From NCBI GenBank assembly GCA_036925085.1, contig JAUPFP010000147.1, forward strand, positions 62,001 through 126,000: DNA of 64,000 bases, read 5' to 3'. Positions 20,885-31,603 of this stretch are shown here, one piece after another. The notes beneath the pieces were generated by a model. It was not told where the DNA came from. It saw only the letters and a program-made list of their open reading frames with translations, and ran no database searches. Both the position numbers and the translations under genes were made by a program. This DNA is from Brachycybe producta (taxonomy: Eukaryota; Arthropoda; Diplopoda; Playtdesmida; Andrognathidae). The number at the start of each line of letters is the position of its first letter. Positions within the stretch are counted from its first letter, which is position 1.

Positions 20885-23745
20885 TTAAACATCATCATCA
20901 AATAATTGAACTCGTCTTAACAGGGAGCTATCTTCAGGAAGAGCATTCCATAGTCTAAACACGTTTGGAAAGAAAGACCAAAAATATGCATCAGTTCTAG
21001 CTCTTAACTCTCTAATGGGTTTTGGATGGCCTAACTTTTCTTGTGAAAATTCCTTCTGGCAATCTCATGTTATCTGTAGACAACAAGTGATCAAGAAGAG
21101 CAAGGCTTTGCTCCGATCTACGGTTAGCTAATGATTCCCATTGTAGTTCATTAAGGAAGAGGGTTACACTGTCAGAATACATGTATTTACCATTAACAAA
21201 TCTTGTAGCCCTGTGCTGTACCATTTCTAATTCATGTATTAAGTTAACTCTAAATGGGTTCTAAATTGGTGAACAATATTCTAATATTGGTCTAACTAGT
21301 GCAAAATAACAAATTACATTTTCTTTACAATATTTTAATGTTCTCTATATGAAACACAGCCTTTGATTGGCTTTGCCTACTGATCTTGTTATATGTTCCT
21401 CCCAAAGCATATCTTTGAAAAGTGTTAAACCAAGGTATTTATAGGTATGAACATGATCCAACAGTGCATCCCCATCCGGTAATCTGCATTGCAAGATTCA
21501 TGCTTACGGGAAACTCGCATTGCATTGCGCATTGCGCATTGCATTTGCTACTATTTAGCATTAGGTGCCATTGACAACACCATTCTTTAATACTGTTAAG
21601 GTTTTTTTGAAGAACCTCAACGTCTTTACTGCTTTTAATTTCTTTATAAATAACTGCATCATCAGCAAACAGTCGCATTGTGCAGGTTTTGTTATCTGGG
21701 AAATCATTTATAAATAAAAGAAAGAGAAGCGGTTCAAGTATGCTGCCCTGAGATACACCAGATGTTACATTAGCCCAGTTCGATACACACCCATCAAGTT
21801 GGACATCTTGTTGTCTACCAGTTAAAAAGGAAGATATCCATGAAATTACTTGGTTATTAATGTTAAATGATGTTAGTTTATTAATTAGCAATGAGTGTTT
21901 CACTGTGTCAAATGCCTTTGCAAAATCCAAAAATATTAAATCAAACTCAGCCTGAGTATCTAGACGGGACTGGATGTCCTGTACAAATAGTGCCAACTGA
22001 GTATCACATGATCTGCCCTTTCTAAAACCATGCTGATTTTCATAAATTAAATTGTAATTTATTAAGTGCTTCATTGTGCAAGAGTAAATTATATGTTCAA
22101 GAGATGTACATACTGCAGACATTAAGGATATAGGGCAAAAATTGTTCAGTGAGTTTTTATCTCCATCTTTAAAAATTGGACAAACATTTGCTTGTTTCCA
22201 TGCTTGTGGTAACATGCCATTTGGAAAAGGTTGCTTTGGAAAGGGCTAATCTCAACAGACAACTCCTTTAACAATCTGTTTGAGATTTCATCAGGGCCTG
22301 GTGACTTGTTTACATCTAGGTTGCAAAACAACTTTTGTAAACCGTTAGGGTTTATTATAATTTTAGGCATACTAGCACACAAAGCATGCATTTGTTGCTT
22401 CACAATGCTGTCATCCTTGTGAAAGACACTCTGAAAATAGTTATTGAGGGTGTTTGCTATGACCAATTTGTCTGCACAAAATTCACCTTTAGGGGTTTTT
22501 ATGGAGGTTATCGTATTTGGATTTTTAAGACTTTTAACATATTTCCAAAATTGTTTAGGTTTGTTATAGAGTGAAACACCCAAAACATTATTTGTAAAGT
22601 TTGAGTGCTCCGTTCTAAGTAGCTGTTTTACATGGGATCGCAAAGAGTTGAATTGCAACCTAATATTTAAATTATCAACGGCTTTCATTTTGGAACGAAT
22701 TTTACTTTGTTTACGAATGGCTCGTCGTATTTCAGTTGTGTACCAGACTGGATCTGAATTTGATTTAATTTTCTGGAATGGAATAAATTTGTGGGTACCT
22801 TTTGAAATGACATTGACAAATGAAGCACACTGTTGGTTTACATCATTTGATTTCCCTATTTCTTCATTAAGTTCATTTGAAATATACAGCTTAAGATTAT
22901 CCCAATCAGCTTTGTTATATTGGGGAACTTTTTTTGGGGCTGAATGGAGCCTATCAGTTTTGATATTAAGCTCCAAGTAGATCATTTTGTGGTCACTTAA
23001 GCTATCAGTTACTTCAAGTGAACATACTTGTTTAGGAGTGATAGTGGAATGCGTAGGGGTTTGCACTAATTTATCAAGGGAATAAGTTGACACAGAATTA
23101 AAAAGAATAACTGATAATTTACGATTAGGACACAATGAATCTAATCTATATGTGTTCTAATTTATGCCTGGCAAATTGAAATCACCTCCAATAAAAACTG
23201 ATGCATATTTGTTAGTAGAGAATAGTCTAAACATTTTCTAAATTGGAGCAATTCCTCCTCGTTATTCGCAGGTGGGTGGTAAGATCAAGGCGGTAAGATC
23301 AAGGTAATGCTACAGGAAACAATCTCACAGTCTCCCTCAAATGAAGATTCTCTACTAGAAATAAGACTTTTGCTGATAGCAAGAAAGACCCTTCCACCAT
23401 TTTTTAGCCTCCTGTTTTTACAGAATACGTTAAATTTCAGAGGAAACACCTCTTCTGAAGCCACGTCTGCAGAAAGCCACGATTCACACCCAAATATGAC
23501 ATCCACATCGTAGCTTTCAGTGACTTTTCTGAACTGGATAACCTTATTTTTAACACTTCGGCAATTTACTATTAGTGCCTTGATATGAGTTCTGTAGGAG
23601 ACTGCATTCTTAATTTATTTGAAAAAAAAATTTGGTTTTATGACAACTTGATTTGCAGGGGGAGGGGGTTCATTTTGGCCAGTTAATGCATGTGAGCTAG
23701 TTAAAATGCCTTTCTTCCTTAAAGCAGGGCATTTAATAGTTAAGG
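20885..23745 (-). pseudogene. LINE-2 ORF2: endonuclease and reverse transcriptase (CR1/L2-like), frameshifted
   Basis: Reading 5' to 3' on the minus strand. The N-terminal endonuclease (IVNCRSVKNKVIQFRK, VIFGCESWLSAD, GGRVFLAISKSL) lies about 23600-23285. The middle is 23135-22146 (ALEVTDSLSDHKMIYLELN-like end of endonuclease, then NVNKSPGPDEISNRLLKEL). The RT core in 22215-21439 has QHGFRKGRSCDTQLALF, DLIFLDFAKAFDTVKHSLL, SGVSQGSILEPLLFLLFIND and the catalytic MRLFADDAVIYKE. The end in 21224-20885 has QHRATRFVNGKY and FWSFFPNVFRLWNALPE, closing at TAA 20887-20885. The catalytic FADD is intact; several frameshifts are present. A GCGCATT-type expansion sits inside the coding region near 21508-21546. 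Confidence 0.85.
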
Positions 23746-23775
23746 GTTTTCCTGGAAATGACTGCTGACAGAATT

Positions 23776-24644
23776 CTAGAGAACGGAGCTCAGAACGTCC
23801 TTATCAGCTGCAGTCAGGTGAAGACCATCTCGCAGATAATACCGGTCAAGGGAAGAGAGGCATCAACATACAGATAACCAGCACTGCGACAGAGAATAGA
23901 AATCTCTTGTGAAGTCTGCCGGACTGCAGGATTTGGAGAAAATGGGCCCCTTGCCCCACACTCAAACCTAGGCAAGACAGATGAAATTACAATCCTTGCA
24001 CGAGGTCTAAGATGTTTGACTTCCCCAGCAAAATGTCTGAGTCGCTCAGCAATGCCCTTTGGTGCATCCATCACAAGGTTGTTAGTGCCAGCATGCACAA
24101 CCACAACAGGGTTTAGGCTCGCTTTATTTAGCACAGCCTTGACTCGAGATGTTAAGTGTTCAACATGCGTGCCTGGATAGCATCACGTTGTTGAATTTCC
24201 AGTCTTGCCAACTCTAACACCACGAACGATGCTGTCACCAATGAGATGCACCTTGATTGGCCTGCCAGATTGGTGTCTATCATTAGCAGAAGTTGAGGCA
24301 GCGTTACCCATATCAGCCAACATACCAAATCGGTTTCCAACCGTAGTAGGATTACTACTGGCCACCACACTGGCAAAGCTTTTTCGTTGTGGTCGAGACC
24401 CTTTGCCTTTCATGACCGTCCATCCGTCACCTGTCTGGGCTCCCTTATTTTGAACTACAAGGTCAGACCCAACAGCGACACTGGAATTCTCTTCCAATCT
24501 AGGACCACAAGTCTGACAAGCAACCTCATGTGTCACCATGTGGCGAGCTCCACAAAGCTGAAGAACTGTGGCCCTCAACTCAGTGATATCTTTATCACAA
24601 AGCCGAAGAATCATAGCCTTCAACTCGGTAATCTCTTTCCACAT
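23776..24644 (-). pseudogene. LINE-2 ORF1 with SGNH/GDSL esterase domain
   Basis: Starts near 24644 with a short coiled-coil-like region (EITELKAMILRL / DITELRATVLQL, an internal duplication) and a Cys pair. The SGNH hydrolase blocks follow: LIGDSIVRGV (catalytic Ser), after a frameshift VVVHAGTNNLVMD (catalytic Asn), ARIVISSVLPR, and after a second shift DGLHLT (Asp/His pair) just before TAG 23778-23776. ORF1 proteins with an esterase domain are known for CR1-like and related LINEs. Two frameshifts inactivate it. ORF2 follows on the same strand. Confidence 0.8.
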
Positions 24645-24709
24645 TAATGAAACCTCATGGGAAGCCTGAGCAGTACGATGGGGTAACAGAGAGTTTGGGA
24701 GTCACAGGC

Positions 24710-26230
24710 ATAGCTACTACTATTCAGTTAAGACTGTACTAATTGATATTGCTTAAAATGGCAGTAGTTATTGAGATGTGGTTAACAGTTATTTTTAACA
24801 AAAATTGTGATTTTGAAGAAGTGTCTGAATTTAAACTAATTTTACCAGTGTGTTAACTACACTGAGATCTACAAAGATATATGAAGAACACTAATTTAAG
24901 AAAGAAATGGACACTAGCTTAAGTGGAAATCGCACCTTGGAAAAGCAAATGAAGAAAACTGTTTAGGCTTAAAAGTGGCATGCGAGAAAAACGTGGTATC
25001 TTAAAAACGACTTATCCAATTCGGAATCTGATGGCAGCAATATGATCAGCAGCCGAAGAACAGCTGAGTTATAAATCCGATGGCGAAAATAAACTCCGAA
25101 ATAGCTGAAAAACCGCCAAAAAAGAGAAAAAAACGAAGGGGGAAAATAAAACCACGTGTCCAACAAAAAGACAAAGAAAGTTGAGAATTTTTGGAAAAAA
25201 CGCTAATATCTTGGAAACTACTTATCCTAACTTAATTGTGATTTCACCAACGTGTTCAGAATGCAAACATCTATAAGATTATCAAACTGGATCATATGGA
25301 TTACAGAAATAAAATATTAAAAATATACTAAAAACTGGGAGAGAAATGCATGACACGAGAATTGTTGTAGGATACAGTTCAAATTTGGCACATTTTTATG
25401 AAGTTTATGAAAAATAGGTTACCTGTTTTTTGTGTTAAATTTTATCAATTTTTTGGTTCCAATTTCGGTTCAATTTTGTGAATTTCTGGTAAAATAGTAG
25501 TTTTGTGTACAATAATAAAATTTATTCAAATCAACTCTGGAAACAAACAGTAAAATACAATGTGAAGTCATAAATTAATTGACATAATAATTGCATGTAA
25601 TCAATTACAAATTGACAATTGACAATTTTGCTAAGTTAATTTTTTCCTGTAGTTATCAAACTGATTCTGTAATTTTGTTATTTATCAATGCAATTTGAGT
25701 ATAGTTACTTTATCATGCCGAAGAGAATGTTAAAAAAACGAAAAGGGCTGAATCAATAAGACGTAGTTAGCTTCTTAGACATCAGAGACAAGAAAATGGG
25801 TACTTTTTTCTTTTTATCACATTTACATGTATGCTGTTAGTCAGAGTTTTCTACTGTTGAATTTCAATTTTGACTAACCAAATTAATTATACCATTTTAT
25901 AATTGGTAATTGAGTCAAAAGTCTGGTTATGGCATTTATTTCGGCAGTTGATAACAAAGTGGTGAGTACCCCATTCCTTGCAGCTGTAGTCTACCCACAT
26001 CATAGTCATGGCAGGAGAACACATGCCCCTTGCCACCATGCCCTGGGGGCACCAACTTGGGCATGAAAAGATGCTAAAATTGATCCACAAAACTAGCCAT
26101 AACAACACTTTCATTTAATATATCCATGAAACGAAATTTATAAATGCACCGACATGCGAGTCTTTGCAATGTTGGAAAAAACAGAATTGTTTTTATTATG
26201 TACTGCACAATGTAACAACCCCATGGAATA
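24710..26230. other. AT-rich interval, no gene seen
   Basis: About 1.5 kb of AT-rich sequence without coherent frames. The left edge is probably the LINE-2 5' untranslated region. Short ORFs at 24969-25166 and 25887-26114 (minus) show no family features. Confidence 0.4.
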
Positions 26231-26231
26231 G

Positions 26232-26774
26232 ACTTTATTGGACTATTAGTACCATCAGTTGGAGGAAACAAGCACCCGCACCTCCACCGTTTTGTAACAT
26301 CATCGTTTCCGTAGGGTTAGTAGAGAGATCTCTGCTAGCCATCTAGAAGTGTCGAGTGGATGTTGATGATTAAGTCTTTCGGTCTATTGGCTCCTGTGTT
26401 GCGTACTTAACCACCAGGGACACAAGGGTCGGTACCTCAGAAGACCTGTGATAGAGAATAGTGTAGAGACGTCTTCTTACACGTGGCTGCTGGAGGCTTC
26501 CTTCTTAGCTGGTCGAATCATCGGCTATGTTGCGACTATAATACAAAGCCCCACTCTCAAGAAATAACTAAGTCTACACATTGGATGTATATTTACAACA
26601 AGATACTTTATTCAAAAACAGCGACTCGCTGTGAATTGAGAGCATTAGTGGTGTGTCTAGTTCGTAATATGTAACCAGTCTGATCTCTCAATCCACACGA
26701 TCCAATATTTATACAAAATATTACAATAGAACATGTGATTGATAACACAAAGGTGCCAGGTGTGTACCCTTACA
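26232..26774 (-). repeat. Gypsy-B LTR and gag start, fragment
   Basis: On the minus strand 26460-26290 matches the plus-strand Gypsy-B copy at 28690-28865: CTGAGGTACCGACCCTTGTG, GGAGCCAATAGACCGAAAGA, then ATG at 26342 (MASR, followed by MLQNGGGAG). Upstream on this strand are AATAAAG (near 26610) and TATAAATATTGG (near 26715), fitting an LTR promoter and polyadenylation region. The LTR may begin TGTAAGGGTACAC at 26774 (inference). The copy is cut at about 26232. Confidence 0.6.
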
Positions 26775-26964
26775 TGCCCCATATATTGTTATATGCTCAT
26801 GAAGTATAGGGAAAAGTTTCATTTTTTCCAAAATAGTAGACCCTACCACTCTACCTTATTGGGATGTATAGATACAAACTGAAAAACACAAAAATATGTG
26901 GGAAAATGCATTGAAACTGTATTTTAAAAACATAAAACAAGTAAAATCCATTATCAAAGTTTTT

Positions 26965-27350
26965 TTCATGTTCAATATGTGCTTCTAGTGGCAATAAGTG
27001 AAAAGATGGCCCCCAAAGAAGTTAGCTGACAAAACTTTAACATAGAACTCTATGGAAAAATCGCTTCCCCAGTAAGTTTTTTGCTTTTTTCTCAAAAAAT
27101 TACTTGCCCTGATTTTAGTGAATTTTTGAAAAATTAAAGACAAAAGTACGTAATTTCACATCCATGCCTTAGTTTTTTTTTTAAACATTTTGTTCTAAAT
27201 GTTGCTGTAAAACGAAACTTTTAACATGGAGGCCAATGAAAATTTCAGTTTGTCAGCAAGTTCTTTTGCGGTTTTCTTGCGAATTCTTGCACAACTATTG
27301 TGAAATTTTAAAGAAATAAAGATAAAAATAGGCAGTTTTATAATTAATCA
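26965..27350 (+). repeat. Dispersed repeat R, copy 3
   Basis: Shares with 8275-8685 the words TTCTAGTGGCA, ACATAGAACTCTATGGAAAA, AAGACAAAAGTACGTAATTT, CGAAACTTTTAACAT and AATTTTAAAGAAAT. It is the first of three adjacent pieces in alternating orientation. Confidence 0.65.
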
Positions 27351-27364
27351 TTGTTTAATATTCT

Positions 27365-27580
27365 TTCTGTTTGTTTTTAATGAGTTATTCAAAAAATTTA
27401 TGCCAACTTTTCAGTGTAGGGTTCAGAATAAAACATTGAAAACAAAAAAAACCCGAGACATTCAAAACCCAATGCCTGGCTTTCAAACTACGAAGTTTTA
27501 TCTTTATTTTTAAAAAATTTCATAATAGTTGTTCAGTTAATATGCAAGAAATAAGCAAAAGAACTTACCGACATACCAAA
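27365..27580 (-). repeat. Dispersed repeat R, inverted piece
   Basis: The reverse complement of 27487-27580 matches the end of the preceding copy (AAGTTCTTTTGCTTATTTC, then CAGTTAATATGC-like and AAATTTTTTAAAAATAAAG). The left part (TTCAGAATAAAACATTGAAA) is the inverse of the R end at 27730. The block forms a foldback with both neighbours. Confidence 0.55.
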
Positions 27581-27599
27581 ATCTCCAACTGTTAAATTG

Positions 27600-27805
27600 T
27601 TGTTTTTTTTGCTGTTTTCTGGAAAATTATTTCCCCAATTTTTGTGAATTTTTGAAAAAATAAAGAAAAAAGTAAGTAGTTTCACATCCATGTATTTGTT
27701 TTATAATATCCGTCATTGTTTGTTTGTTTTCAATGTTTTATTCTGAACATACCATGGTACACCCACAGCAAAAAGCAGAGTGAATTTTTTTGAATATGTT
27801 ATTCC
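27600..27805 (+). repeat. Dispersed repeat R, third adjacent piece
   Basis: Reads GCTGTTTTCTGGAAAATTA, AAAGTAAGTAGTTTCACATC, GTTTTATTCTGAACATACCA, then ATGGTACACCCACAG and ends TTTTTTTGAATATGTTATT, corresponding to the second half of R and to the inverse of 19975-20060. Confidence 0.55.
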
Positions 27806-27931
27806 TATGCATGCCAAATTAAAGCATTAAAACATTAAATGCAAGAAAACTAAAGAGGAGGCTATAAAATTTTTCCCTGTTACCATTGTGATAGTTTCTT
27901 TCTGACGAAAAGGAATAATAGTACTATTATT

Positions 27932-28248
27932 CGTGCACGTACGTGTTTGCACACATGTGTATGCACATGTCCACGTGTGCACGCACATGTATGCACGTGT
28001 CCGCATGTGCACACATGTGCACGCAAGTGTATGCATGTTTCCGCATGTGCACGCACATGTACGCACATGTATGCATGTGTCCGCACGTGTATGCCCGTGT
28101 TCGCATGTGCACACATGTGCACGCACATGTACACACATGTCTGCACATGTACACACATCACTGCACGTTTATGCACATGTATGTATATGTACACACATTT
28201 ATGCACCTGTACACACATTTATGCAGATGTAAACACATTTATGCACAT
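27932..28248. repeat. Minisatellite of alternating purine-pyrimidine (TGCACATGTACGCACATG-like)
   Basis: About 315 bp made of ACATGT/GCACGT words in 6- and 12-bp steps (TGCACATGTATGCACGTGTC and variants), almost entirely alternating purine and pyrimidine. All six frames are open through it, giving Cys/His/Val-rich nonsense translations that are not genes. It abuts the Gypsy-B LTR start at 28249. Confidence 0.85.
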
Positions 28249-28760
28249 TGTAACGAATTCACCGTCAAGAATTCGATCGTTTAGTGAAATACCCTGTAAT
28301 CAAGATTGTATCATTAAAAGATTCTCACCTCATGCTTGGGGTGGCTGGGAGGTCATCACAACGATGACTCCCTGCCCTCCAAGATGAAAAGATTAGCCCA
28401 AAAGGACTGCATCGATGGTTAATAGGATAGATCCTAGAAGAACCAATGATGCAGAACTTTTGGACGTGAGAATCTTTACAAATTGTTAATAGAAGGATCG
28501 TCGTACATCCTTCTGTATTGTTATAGTTTATACATCTTATAGATGTTTTCGTTTCTTGTTAATTGATAGCTCACTTTCATTTCCGAGTGTGTCCAAGAGA
28601 CTTGGACACACCTGGAGCCTTTGTTATCATAATCAGAAGTTTGTATTGTATTTTGGGTATAAATATAAGAGGTTGTAGATTGAGAGACAGACCGTCTTTA
28701 TGCACAGGTCTCCTGAGGTACCGACCCTTGTGTTCCTGGTGGCTAAGTAAGCAACACAGG
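28249..28760 (+). repeat. Gypsy-B 5' LTR
   Basis: Probable LTR beginning TGTAACGAATTC at 28249 and ending near 28755, before the gag ATG at 28811. It contains a TATA box (TATAAATA, about 28659), a short inverted repeat GTGTGTCCAAG / CTTGGACACAC (about 28587-28610) and the conserved CTGAGGTACCGACCCTTGTG near the end. The boundaries are inferred because no intact 3' LTR is in the window. Confidence 0.55.
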
Positions 28761-28810
28761 AGCCAATAGACCGAAAGACTTAATCATCAACATCCAATCG
28801 ACACTTCTAG

Positions 28811-30286
28811 ATGGCTAGCAGAGAACTCTTTACTAGCCCTACAAAAACGGGGATGTTACAAAATGGTGGAGGTGCGGGGTACCTCACAACAGATCCAGTA
28901 GAGAATACCAAAGATGTCGGAGTTACACCAGGTGGTAAAGGAAAGAAAGGCAGACCGAAATCGAAGTCGAAGACATGGGAAAATGACGATACAAACCAGA
29001 TGGAAAAAGATCCACTTGAAGGCATCCTTCAAAATCTAAATGCTGAAAGACGGGAGAGACTGATGGCCTGGTATGAAGCCCAGCGACCATCAGGATTGAT
29101 GCAACTTCGGAGCGGGCGTGATATAAGTACAGTTCAGCGTCATACGGTGATCCGAGAAGTGAATACCGGAGTGGAGCCCTCGTCGGCCCACGTTGAATCT
29201 CAGCGTCATACGGTAGTTCAAGGAACGAATACCTAAATGGAGCCCTCGTTGGCCCATGCTGAGGAGCCGAGAAGAGCTTATATCTTTCAAATGCCGCTCA
29301 TGGTGAAGAAGAGTGGAGGAACCCAGCGGGGCCGCCTCCCTGAAACTCCGATTCTACGAAGAGACAACCCGGAAGAGCAGGAGGATGAAAGCCTGATAAG
29401 TGAAGTCCCCATCGTGGAAGAATTGGAGGAGAATCTAATTACCAATCGTCACCGAACCTGTGAGGAGTTGGATAAGAAGTACCATAGTCTTCATCCACTC
29501 CGGAATCTTACGACATTCAAAGAATTTACGTATGTTTACACCTTTCTGGAGGACTACAAGAGTATCGCAGATCTGGAGAACTGGAGTAACGTCCACAAGA
29601 CCTACTACCTACGTAAAGCTGTAGAAGGGGACATAGTGTGTTGGTTATCCAACTTCTATAAGGAGAATAGAGGGAAGTCTACGTGGAACTTCATCCGGAG
29701 CGAGTTGATTGAAAGATTTGGACGACGAGATGAGTTAGTGCAACTGAAGCTGAAGCTGGACACCATGTTCCAAAGAAAAGGAGAGGACACCAGTCAGTTT
29801 CTGGGTCGCTACCTTGATCTGAGTAAGAAGGTGTTACCTGGCATAACGGATAAATTCCGAAATATGGCATTTCGTCAGAAACTTCATCGAATTATACGAG
29901 GCGCTACACAGAATGCACCGGGTGTAGATCTGAAATTGTATACAACCTATATAAAGGATACCGAAGAAGTTTTAATAACCGATGGGTTATGGGTACCAGA
30001 AGGAACTACGGGTCAACAGTCGACGAACCAGGTCTCCCGGGGCGCACAGAAGAATAACCAGAATGAAAATAAACCTCTGAGAGGTCTCAGTAAAGTAGAG
30101 TGCTATCACTGTCACGAGAAAGGTCATCTTGCAAGAAACTGCCCAAAAAAAGTAGTAGCGGATGGAACCGTTGGACTTGTTCAGCATGGAACGGCCACTG
30201 GGAAAAATGACCAGAAGTATTTTGTTGTCAGCGAGAACGTGCTGAAGAAGTTTCGTCGAGAAAAAAGCCCGGCTGATTTAAACTAA
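28811..30286 (+). CDS. gag: Gypsy-B gag with one in-frame stop
   Basis: One reading frame from ATG 28811 (MASRELFTSPTKTGML) to TAA 30284-30286, interrupted only by TAA 29234-29236. That stop lies in the second unit of a 66-nt tandem duplication (29135-29200, 29201-29266; QRHTVIREVNTGVEPSSAH and its copy). The C-terminal 349 codons are open and hold a retrotransposon gag core (CEELDKKYHSLHPLRNL, FIRSELIERFGRRDELV, LGRYLDLSKKVLPG) and a zinc knuckle CYHCHEKGHLARNC (about 30101-30142). It ends with a basic tail and a TTTAAAC heptamer directly before the stop. Pol follows in other frames. Confidence 0.8.
30277..30286 (+). promoter_or_regulatory. Probable -1 frameshift heptamer TTTAAAC at Gypsy-B gag stop
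   Basis: T TTA AAC in the gag codon phase (30277-30283) is followed immediately by TAA. This is a classic X-XXY-YYZ slippery heptamer. After slipping, the -1 frame is open for about 50 codons to about 30437. A possible short stem, AAAAGG with CCTTTT (about 30286-30320), lies downstream but is weak. Confidence 0.5.
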
Positions 30287-30289
30287 AAA

Positions 30290-31013
30290 GGGTGGCAGTA
30301 AAAAGGGGCCTACCGCCTTTTAATGACGGAAAACCCTCTGGAAAACGACAGAATCGAAACGAAACAGCAATCGGACATTCACGAAACCTCGTAAACAAAT
30401 CCTTGTCCGGGGGATATGGTCGTGACCAAAGTAACTGATGATGCTACATCTTGACCTACTGCAGGAGCACCAAAAAGACCATGGAATTTGGACACTCAAA
30501 GACTCCCTGAGCAGTCAGCGGAGTTGTTAGTCGACATTACAAAGAATAAACGACAACGGAATTCACGAAAATCTACGAAGCTGCGAAAGGATACTGGTCG
30601 AAGGGGAGAAATCATCGAGGAGATGTTTCCGAATCCCATCATCTGGTCAACTACTTAAGCTAGGATAGTTTACGCGAATAGCTTGGAGGAAGCAAAGAGA
30701 ATAGTGGAAGCCATGGAAACGGGAGTTCATCAAGACAGAATTGAGGGAAATACCCAACAGAATTCTGCGGCGTGTATCCCAGGGATAAGCAACGAAGCTA
30801 AGGAAATCACTCAAGATGTAACTTTCAATGTAATTGCTTGGAGCAAGGTGGAAACTAATGCTGGAGAACCCAAGAAGACTATTGTAAACAAAGCTACAAG
30901 TAGGAGAGATGATACCAGCAGGATTCCTGCGAACAGCGAGGTTATCGAATCCGTTGAAGTTAGAGATTTATTGAAGAGTAGAGCTTCTTGCGGAAAAAAG
31001 TGTCGAAACCACT
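30290..31013 (+). pseudogene. Gypsy-B region between gag and protease, broken
   Basis: Pol sequence in broken frames. One frame carries PKRPWNLDTQRLPEQSAELL (about 30465-30525) and continues through a stop near 30655 into the open stretch 30683-31063 (EEAKRIVEAMETG). No domain is recognised. It probably encoded the N-terminal pol spacer before protease. Confidence 0.45.
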
Positions 31014-31430
31014 GTGGACAGCATACTCACCTCATGCGAACTCATCGAGGTAGGAGATACTAAGCTCGATGAGAGTGTTGCCAAGATCACCATTCGGGTT
31101 GATGGCACACCAGTTAGATTTTTGGCGGATAGCGGAACTGGGTTCACTATCTTGTCAGGCACAATGGCCAGAGAGTACGGACTTCGATATGAGCCCATCC
31201 GGAATGCACCTGCATTAGGCACAGTTGGAGTGGTACCAATAAAAGTACTTGGTCAGTTGTGGCCGATGTCCGAGTTGAACGGAAAGCAAGTAACTGCAAG
31301 GATGCTCATCATAGATGGAAAACGAGAAGCACTGCTGGGGAGAGACCTGGGAGCTGCGTTTGATCTCATCATTTCCATGAATACCTCCAAGATTTACTTT
31401 GCTAATGAGATGTTCTATGAAAAAACATAA
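31014..31430 (+). pseudogene. Gypsy-B aspartic protease
   Basis: Retropepsin-like domain: KITIRVDGTPVRFLADSGTG with the active-site D-S-G (about 31120-31140), then FTILSGTMAREYGL and a C-terminal REALLGRDLGAAFDLIIS block matching the I/L-L-G-x-D motif of Ty3/Gypsy proteases. The enzyme cuts Gag and Pol polyproteins. The frame is open for 138 codons but no longer joined to gag or RT. Confidence 0.75.
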
Positions 31431-31603
31431 GAGTTATTGAAGAAAGGAAGTGCGCGTAGTAGCCTTCCATGGAATTTCTTCAGATAGATAGAGGAGGGAA
31501 GATGTGCTCAGAATAGCCATCTGGAGGACCCCTATGCCGTAAAAGCCAAAAAGGAAAGCTGTGTAAGAGATCAAGGCAGGATTACGTTAAATCCGGGCCA
31601 GCT

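Noticed and set aside
25000..26200. Possible host exon in the long AT-rich interval
   Set aside because: No open frame of convincing composition, no splice-flanked blocks and no conserved domain could be seen.
27827..28387. Several overlapping Cys/His/Val-rich open frames on both strands
   Set aside because: They are translations of the GCACATG-type minisatellite in all frames; the composition follows directly from the repeat unit.
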